Origin: Chloroflexota bacterium
GTDB taxonomy: Bacteria; Chloroflexota; Dehalococcoidia; UBA2979
NCBI GenBank assembly: GCA_947446155.1
Contig: CANFFZ010000070.1
Coordinates: 1 to 10,431 of the forward strand
Direction: 5' to 3'
DNA length: 10,431 nt
How positions within the stretch are numbered: position 1 is the first letter of the stretch; every line of letters begins with the position of its first letter. The translations under genes and the position numbers were made by a program. The notes beneath the pieces were generated by a model that searched no databases, was not told where the DNA came from, and was given only the letters and a program-made list of their open reading frames with translations. Positions 6,787-10,431 of the stretch are shown here, one piece after another.

Positions 6787-6878
6787 GGGGGGGGTGTCCC
6801 TGAGGTGGCCTCATAGGCGGCGAGGTAGGCGGTCACGGGGGCGTCCTTCCGAGCAGGTGTCTGTCTGGTGCGCCCCAT
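6787..6878 (-). pseudogene. Detached N-terminus of the sensor gene, ending in a G8/C8 homopolymer
   Basis: In the frame adjacent to the sensor ORF, the minus strand offers two starts: ATG at 6878 and GTG at 6836. The GTG has AAGGA about seven bases upstream and would give MTAYLAAYEATSGTPP, a natural-looking N-terminus. The frame then enters eight consecutive C (G8 at 6787-6794 on the plus strand); adding one base, or removing two, passes into the sensor frame (EAPTAPAPSRLRR). Beyond the run the unshifted frame has no recognisable content. The homopolymer is the obvious site of slippage, in the cell or in sequencing. Confidence 0.6.
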
Positions 6879-6906
6879 GCTGTCCTCGACACCCCGCTCG
6901 GGCGTC

Positions 6907-6920
6907 TCCCTCGCGAGGGA
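6907..6920. promoter_or_regulatory. 14-base perfect palindrome upstream of the sensor gene
   Basis: TCCCTCGCGAGGGA is its own reverse complement and lies 28 bases upstream of the ATG at 6878. This is a suitable place for an operator of the leftward sensor gene. LuxR-type regulators bind dyads of about this size, so autoregulation is conceivable, but I see no second copy in the window and the flanking promoter hexamers are not convincing. In GC-rich DNA a palindrome of this length can also arise by chance. Confidence 0.3.
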
Positions 6921-6981
6921 TTGTCCTCGATCCGCCCACATCCAACGGGGTATCCGGGCCGCGGGGAGGGTGCCTTTGAAT

Positions 6982-7083
6982 CTATGAGGCCCCCTCCGGC
7001 CGCCGTCGCGCCACCAACACCTCGATATCGCCCGGCCAGTCCCAGAACGTACCGGCGGGCGAGGTCGAAGGCGGCTCCGGCAT
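6982..7083 (-). pseudogene. C-terminal remnant of a class I methyltransferase
   Basis: The minus-strand reading ending at TAG 6982-6984 includes SPAGTFWDWPGDIEVLVARR, which matches SPSGTFWDWPGDTEVLLARK at the C-terminus of the complete methyltransferase at 7891-8721. The remnant ends three residues later than its partner. Going upstream the match is lost at about 7075, and no SAM-binding motif is present anywhere in 7084-7150. It is therefore a leftover from a duplicated or deleted paralogue rather than a gene. The 33-codon frame from ATG 7083 has no ribosome binding site. The stretch 6837-7149 otherwise holds only the palindrome at 6907-6920 and the leader of the next gene. Confidence 0.8.
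7028..7047. repeat. 20-base direct repeat, second copy at 7928-7947
   Basis: TCGCCCGGCCAGTCCCAGAA occurs at 7028-7047 and again exactly 900 bases away at 7928-7947. Over the surrounding 50 bases (7021-7070 against 7921-7970) I count nine differences with no gaps, about 82% identity. The repeat encodes the FWDWPGD motif of the methyltransferase C-terminus and its remnant, so it reflects common descent rather than a mobile-element end. The two copies bracket the membrane-protein gene at 7150-7872 and could recombine. Confidence 0.85.
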
Positions 7084-7149
7084 CCCTCGGCGGCGCCGAG
7101 TACGCTGACAAAGAACACTTCGATGCACACGCGCAGAGGTCGCACGTCG

Positions 7150-7872
7150 ATGGCTCGTTATCTTCTCGTGCTGTCGAAGGTCACCAGTCTCCCGGCGCTC
7201 ATCGTACGGGCGCAACTGTTGGCGGCAGACCAGGCGCGGACGACGTTCGTCCTGATCACGCCGCTGCCGAGGGCGACTCAGGACCGGGATGTCGCGGAGC
7301 ATCTCGCCTCCGCGAACGACATGTTCGCGGTCGCGCAGCTCCGTCGCGCCCGCCTGCGCGTCGAGCGAAGCGAGATCGGCGACCGCGCGCCGCTGATGGC
7401 GATCGCGGACGAGCTCCGAGCCCACCCGAGCGCCTATGACGCGGTTGTCCTCGCCTCGCCGACACCTCGACGAGTGGCGCGCCTGGTCGCCCTCGACGAT
7501 CACTGGCGCGCGGAGTCGCTCCCGGTACCCGTCATCCACGTATTCGAGAAAGCGGACGTCGCCTTGCCGCCGCCGCTCACGTACCGCGCGCGCCGGGTCG
7601 CCGCGGGACCGACCAGGATCATCCGGTGGGTAGTAGGCCTGCTTCAGCGACCGCGCCTCGGCATCGCCGTGATGATGGCGCCGATGATCACCTACCTCAC
7701 CATCGGTGCCATGCTCGCGATCTTCGTGAACCGCCGCTTCGTCATCAACGAGATCCTGGCCTTTGCCTTCTACTCCGCGCTGCTGGTTCTGGTGATCCGC
7801 CTCGAACGCTCGCAGCAGCCCTCGAATCCACCGATCGAGGACATACACCCTGGCCGACGCCTCAAGCGCTGA
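7150..7872 (+). CDS. Unrecognised protein: USP/Rossmann-like domain plus two membrane helices
   Basis: From ATG 7150 the product has 240 residues. Residues 2-60 (ARYLLVLSK, then ATTFVLITPLP-like strand) alternate strand and helix like the universal-stress-protein/Rossmann domain seen in some actinobacterial proteins, and YDAVVLASPT (96-105) looks like a further core strand. A basic stretch (145-168) leads to two hydrophobic helices, about 170-194 and 197-217, separated by a tight NRRF turn, and a short polar tail. The pattern suggests a cytoplasmic sensing or nucleotide-binding domain tethered to the membrane by a C-terminal hairpin. I do not recognise a specific family, and no ATP-binding GxxG motif is clear. 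An in-frame ATG at 7123 would add nine Arg-rich residues; neither start has a good ribosome site, but AGAGGT ten bases before 7150 and the hydrophobic first strand favour the shorter form. It converges on the methyltransferase gene with an 18-base gap. Confidence 0.72.
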   Translation: MARYLLVLSKVTSLPALIVRAQLLAADQARTTFVLITPLPRATQDRDVAEHLASANDMFAVAQLRRARLRVERSEIGDRAPLMAIADELRAHPSAYDAVVLASPTPRRVARLVALDDHWRAESLPVPVIHVFEKADVALPPPLTYRARRVAAGPTRIIRWVVGLLQRPRLGIAVMMAPMITYLTIGAMLAIFVNRRFVINEILAFAFYSALLVLVIRLERSQQPSNPPIEDIHPGRRLKR

Positions 7873-7890
7873 CCGTGCGGGGATCTGAAT

Positions 7891-8721
7891 CTACGTGTTC
7901 GGCTTCCGTGCCAGCAGCACTTCGGTGTCGCCCGGCCAGTCCCAGAAGGTGCCGCTGGGCGAGATCGAGGTCAGGAGGGCGCGCAGGTCGGCGTCGAACG
8001 CCCCCAGGCGATCGCCGAAGAGCGGCGGCGCGGCGTACGACATCGAGTGGACGTTCGCCAGCACGTCGTCGACCGACTGGACGAGGTCGCCCCGTCCTTC
8101 GAGGAAGACAGCCGCGGGGCGCCCGAACCGCGTCCTCGCCAGCACGTCCTCATGCCGCTCGGCGGGAAGCGTCCACGCCCCATGCCCGGCTCGCCGCTCC
8201 GCCCCGAGGTGCCGGTCGAGCAGCGCCTGGATCGCCTCGTGCGGGATGGGAGGCGAGCCCGGCCCCGCCGGCTGAGGGCGCCCATGCACCTCGTGCCCGA
8301 TCAGGGCAAGGACGCCGCCGGGCTCCAGGAGGTCGTAGACCACCTCGGCCACCGCCTCGCGGTCGGTCCAGTGGAACGACTGCGCGAACGTGACGAGCGC
8401 GAACCGCCCGAGGTCGAGCGCGCCCAGGTCCTCCGCCCTTCCGAACACCCACCGCACGTTCGAGACCCCTCGACGCTCCGCATGGCGAGCCGCCTCCGCC
8501 AGCATCTCCCCGTCCGGGTCGAGCCCCACCACCTCTCGCCCGTGCGGCGCGAGGTCAACGGCGACCGTCCCGGGCCCGCACCCGACATCGAGGGCTCGCC
8601 GGCCTCGAAGGTTGGCCTCGCGGGCGAGGAATTCGGGGAGGGTGCGGGCGTACGGCGGGCGACCGCGCAGGTAGTGGGCGGCGGCGCCTCGGAAGAGCGT
8701 GGGGTCGTAGGAGGGGGTCAC
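7891..8721 (-). CDS. Class I SAM-dependent methyltransferase
   Basis: This is a 276-residue protein. Motif I, ALDVGCGPG, is at 43-51, followed by the acidic ribose-contact motif GLDPD at 66-70; FHWTDREAV (about 116-124) matches the HW(T/M/F)D motif of small-molecule methyltransferases related to Tmt1/trans-aconitate and UbiE-like enzymes. DLLEPGGVLALIGHE (about 129-143) is the usual motif III strand. The C-terminal cap from about 150 ends in SPSGTFWDWPGDTEVLLARK. It probably methylates a small acid or other metabolite; the substrate cannot be deduced. The start is GTG at 8721, and TAGGAT seven bases upstream could act as a -10 for a leaderless message or, through AGGA, as a weak ribosome site. 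The gene diverges from pyrG across 101 bases, and its C-terminal segment is duplicated as a remnant at 6982-7083. Confidence 0.9.
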   Translation of the reverse strand: MTPSYDPTLFRGAAAHYLRGRPPYARTLPEFLAREANLRGRRALDVGCGPGTVAVDLAPHGREVVGLDPDGEMLAEAARHAERRGVSNVRWVFGRAEDLGALDLGRFALVTFAQSFHWTDREAVAEVVYDLLEPGGVLALIGHEVHGRPQPAGPGSPPIPHEAIQALLDRHLGAERRAGHGAWTLPAERHEDVLARTRFGRPAAVFLEGRGDLVQSVDDVLANVHSMSYAAPPLFGDRLGAFDADLRALLTSISPSGTFWDWPGDTEVLLARKPNT

Positions 8722-8746
8722 GGGGGCGATCCTACGAGTGTCAGAC

Positions 8747-8761
8747 AGGTGTTCGACACCT
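8747..8761. promoter_or_regulatory. Inverted repeat in the methyltransferase/pyrG divergent gap
   Basis: AGGTGT and ACACCT form perfect 6-base arms around TCG. The repeat overlaps the candidate -35 of pyrG and lies 26 bases upstream of the methyltransferase GTG, so a bound protein could affect both directions. No regulator is assigned. Confidence 0.35.
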
Positions 8762-8782
8762 CTCGGCGGGGGCGGGTAGAGT
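8753..8782 (+). promoter_or_regulatory. Candidate sigma-70-type promoter for pyrG
   Basis: TCGACA at 8753-8758 matches TTGACA at five of six positions, and TAGAGT at 8777-8782 matches TATAAT at four of six, with an 18-base spacer. This predicts initiation near 8789 and a leader of about 35 bases. The leader is too short for a pyrG attenuator hairpin and I see none. Confidence 0.45.
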
Positions 8783-8822
8783 AGGGAATCCGCGAACGTC
8801 TCCCCGACGATCGGCGCCGAGT

Positions 8823-10431
8823 ATGGCCAAGTACGTCTTTGTGACAGGTGGCGTGGTCTCTTCCGTGGGGAAGGGCATCGTCTCCGCCTCGCTGGGGCGC
8901 ATCCTGAAGGCGCGCGGGCTCGCGGTCTCCATCCTCAAGCTCGACCCGTACATCAACGTCGACCCCGGCACGATGTCGCCGTATCAGCACGGCGAGGTTT
9001 TCGTGACCGACGACGGCGCCGAGACGGACCTCGACCTCGGGCACTACGAGCGGTTCCTGGCGGCTGACCTGAGCAAGGTGAACTCCTCGTCCTCCGGACA
9101 GATCTACGAAGAGGTGATCCGCAAGGAGCGCCGCGGGGATTACCTCGGCGGCACGATCCAGGCGATCCCGCACGTCACGAACGAGATCAAGCGCCGCATG
9201 CGCCTCGCCGCCGCCAGCCCTCGGGCGGACGTCGTGATCGTCGAGGTCGGTGGCACGGTGGGTGACATCGAGGGCCAGGTGTTCCTCGAGGCGATCAGCC
9301 AGATGCGCTACGCCTCCCCGAAGGACGAGACGCTCTCGATCCACGTGACGCTGCTGCCGCACATCGGATCGACGCACGAACTGAAGACCAAGCCGACGCA
9401 GCACTCGGTGCGCGAGCTGCGCTCGTTCGGCATCCAGCCGGACGTGATCGTGGCGCGCTCCGACCACCCCGTCCCAGACGGCCTGCGCGAGAAGCTCGCC
9501 CTCTTCTGCAATGTGCAGAAGGAGGCCGTCATCGCCCTCCAGACCGCCGAGTCGATCTACGAAGTGCCGCTAGTGCTCGAGGCGACTGGCCTGGGCGACC
9601 TCGTCACGAAGGCGCTCGACCTCGGGACGGCGCGCCCAGACCTCGAGGAATGGGCGCAGTTCGTCGAGCGGCTGCACCGGCCGGAGCGGACGGTCAGCGT
9701 CGCGATCGTTGGGAAATACGTCGAACTGCACGACGCCTACCTCTCGATCAAGGAAGCCCTCGTCCACGCGGGCGTGCATCACAACGCGGCGCTCGACATC
9801 AAGTGGGTGCATTCCGAGGACCTCGAAGGCGGCGACCCCGAGCAGGTCATCGGCGACGTGGACGGAATCCTGCTGTGCCCCGGCTTCGGTGACCGCGGCA
9901 TGGAAGGCAAGATTCAGGGCGTGCGCTACGCGCGTGAACGGAAGGTCCCCTACCTCGGTGATTGCCTCGGCCTGCAGATGCTCGTGGTCGAGTTCGCCCG
10001 CAACGTCGCGGGGATGCCCGGGGCGAACACGACCGAGGCCGACCCGCGCGCGCCGTTCCCGGTGATTTCGCTGCTGTCCGAACAGCAGGAGGTCCACGAG
10101 ATGGGCGGCACCATGCGCCTCGGCGGGTACGACTGCCAGTTGGTACCGGGGACGAAGGCCGCTGCCGCTTACGGCACGGAGATCGCCCGCGAACGTCATC
10201 GCCACCGTTACGAGGTGAACAACGCGCTGCTCCCACAACTGGAGCAGGCTGGCCTCGTGGTCGCGGGACGCGATGTGGCGACCGGCCTCGTGGAGATCTG
10301 TGAGTTGCGCGACCACCCGTTCATGGTGGGGGCGCAGTTCCACCCGGAGTTCACCAGCCGCCCAAATCAGCCCAACCCGCTGTTCCGTGACTTCATCGGC
10401 GCGGCTGTCGAGTACCACCGCGCACGCGGGA
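8823..10431 (+). CDS. pyrG: CTP synthase, 3' end beyond the window
   Basis: CTP synthase aminates UTP to CTP with ATP and glutamine, the last step of pyrimidine nucleotide synthesis, and works as a tetramer in the cytoplasm. The visible 536 residues have no stop; full-length enzymes have about 545, so nearly all of the gene is present. The synthase domain (1-265) shows the P-loop-like GGVVSSVGKGI with Lys17, the Mg-binding Asp71 in GAETDLDLGHYERF, and Glu141 in EVGGTVGDIE. The glutaminase domain (about 290-536) has the nucleophile Cys381 in GDCLGLQ, and His507/Glu509 in FHPEF, completing the triad. Two spots differ from what I expect: the oxyanion loop, usually VPGGFG, reads LCPGFG (351-356), and the residue before Cys381 is Asp rather than Ile, Leu or Val. 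The remaining RHRHRYEVNN motif is intact. The ATG follows a weak GCCGAG site; no other start fits the conserved AKYVFVTGG beginning. Confidence 0.97.
   Translation, partial: MAKYVFVTGGVVSSVGKGIVSASLGRILKARGLAVSILKLDPYINVDPGTMSPYQHGEVFVTDDGAETDLDLGHYERFLAADLSKVNSSSSGQIYEEVIRKERRGDYLGGTIQAIPHVTNEIKRRMRLAAASPRADVVIVEVGGTVGDIEGQVFLEAISQMRYASPKDETLSIHVTLLPHIGSTHELKTKPTQHSVRELRSFGIQPDVIVARSDHPVPDGLREKLALFCNVQKEAVIALQTAESIYEVPLVLEATGLGDLVTKALDLGTARPDLEEWAQFVERLHRPERTVSVAIVGKYVELHDAYLSIKEALVHAGVHHNAALDIKWVHSEDLEGGDPEQVIGDVDGILLCPGFGDRGMEGKIQGVRYARERKVPYLGDCLGLQMLVVEFARNVAGMPGANTTEADPRAPFPVISLLSEQQEVHEMGGTMRLGGYDCQLVPGTKAAAAYGTEIARERHRHRYEVNNALLPQLEQAGLVVAGRDVATGLVEICELRDHPFMVGAQFHPEFTSRPNQPNPLFRDFIGAAVEYHRARG

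Noticed and set aside
6982..7848. Minus-strand open frame of 288 codons opposite the USP-like membrane gene
   Set aside because: Only its last 26 codons or so resemble a protein (the methyltransferase remnant); the rest is antisense to a gene with clear strand and membrane-helix pattern.
8812..8826. CGGCGCCGAGTA shared near the starts at 7090 and 8812
   Set aside because: A twelve-base GC-rich match, in different positions relative to the two starts, is within chance for this composition.

Overview
The window is a high-GC bacterial chromosome segment. Third codon positions are strongly G/C, antisense shadow ORFs are long, and several starts are GTG. Single-copy housekeeping (CTP synthase, an M16 processing-type peptidase) sits beside a tungsten-type aldehyde oxidoreductase, small metal-site enzymes and a membrane sensor joined to a LuxR-type DNA-binding domain. 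This mix would suit Chloroflexota (Dehalococcoidia-like) or another high-GC lineage. That placement is inference from gene content and style; no rRNA or other marker settles it.

Layout. From 1 to 1462 a leftward pair encodes an M16 zinc peptidase and, 23 bases downstream, a previously easy-to-miss 41-residue Lys/Ala/Pro repeat peptide with a strong ribosome binding site and a hairpin directly after its stop. A 123-base divergent gap separates these from a rightward group: an aldehyde ferredoxin oxidoreductase family protein (1586-3457), a strong GC palindrome, a three-histidine cupin (3529-4098) and a VOC/glyoxalase-fold protein (4180-4539). The VOC gene converges on a leftward acyl-CoA dehydrogenase/HsaA-like flavoprotein (4561-5724).

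Upstream of that flavoprotein, also leftward, is a gene for a four-helix membrane sensor whose natural C-terminus is a LuxR-type helix-turn-helix. As sequenced it is broken twice, once in a run of eight G (6787-6794) and once inside the HTH (about 5946-5951). Each break can be repaired by one added base, giving a continuous reading of about 345 residues. Next come a 33-codon C-terminal remnant of a methyltransferase (6982-7083), a rightward gene with an N-terminal Rossmann/USP-like domain and two membrane helices (7150-7872), and a complete class I methyltransferase on the minus strand (7891-8721) whose C-terminus matches the remnant. The window ends in pyrG (8823 onward), which runs off the right edge.

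How the parts relate. The rightward AOR-cupin-VOC set is a plausible small oxidative or detoxification group, but no ferredoxin, MoaD or pterin-insertion gene accompanies it. The sensor-HTH protein, if functional, would be a one-component membrane-anchored regulator. pyrG has a plausible sigma-70-type promoter whose -35 lies in an inverted repeat shared with the divergent methyltransferase. I did not find a CRISPR array, tRNA, rRNA, transposase or clear new multi-gene defence system. The best candidates for a second look are the double-frameshifted sensor-HTH gene, the Lys/Ala/Pro micro-protein and the unusual glutaminase loop of the CTP synthase.
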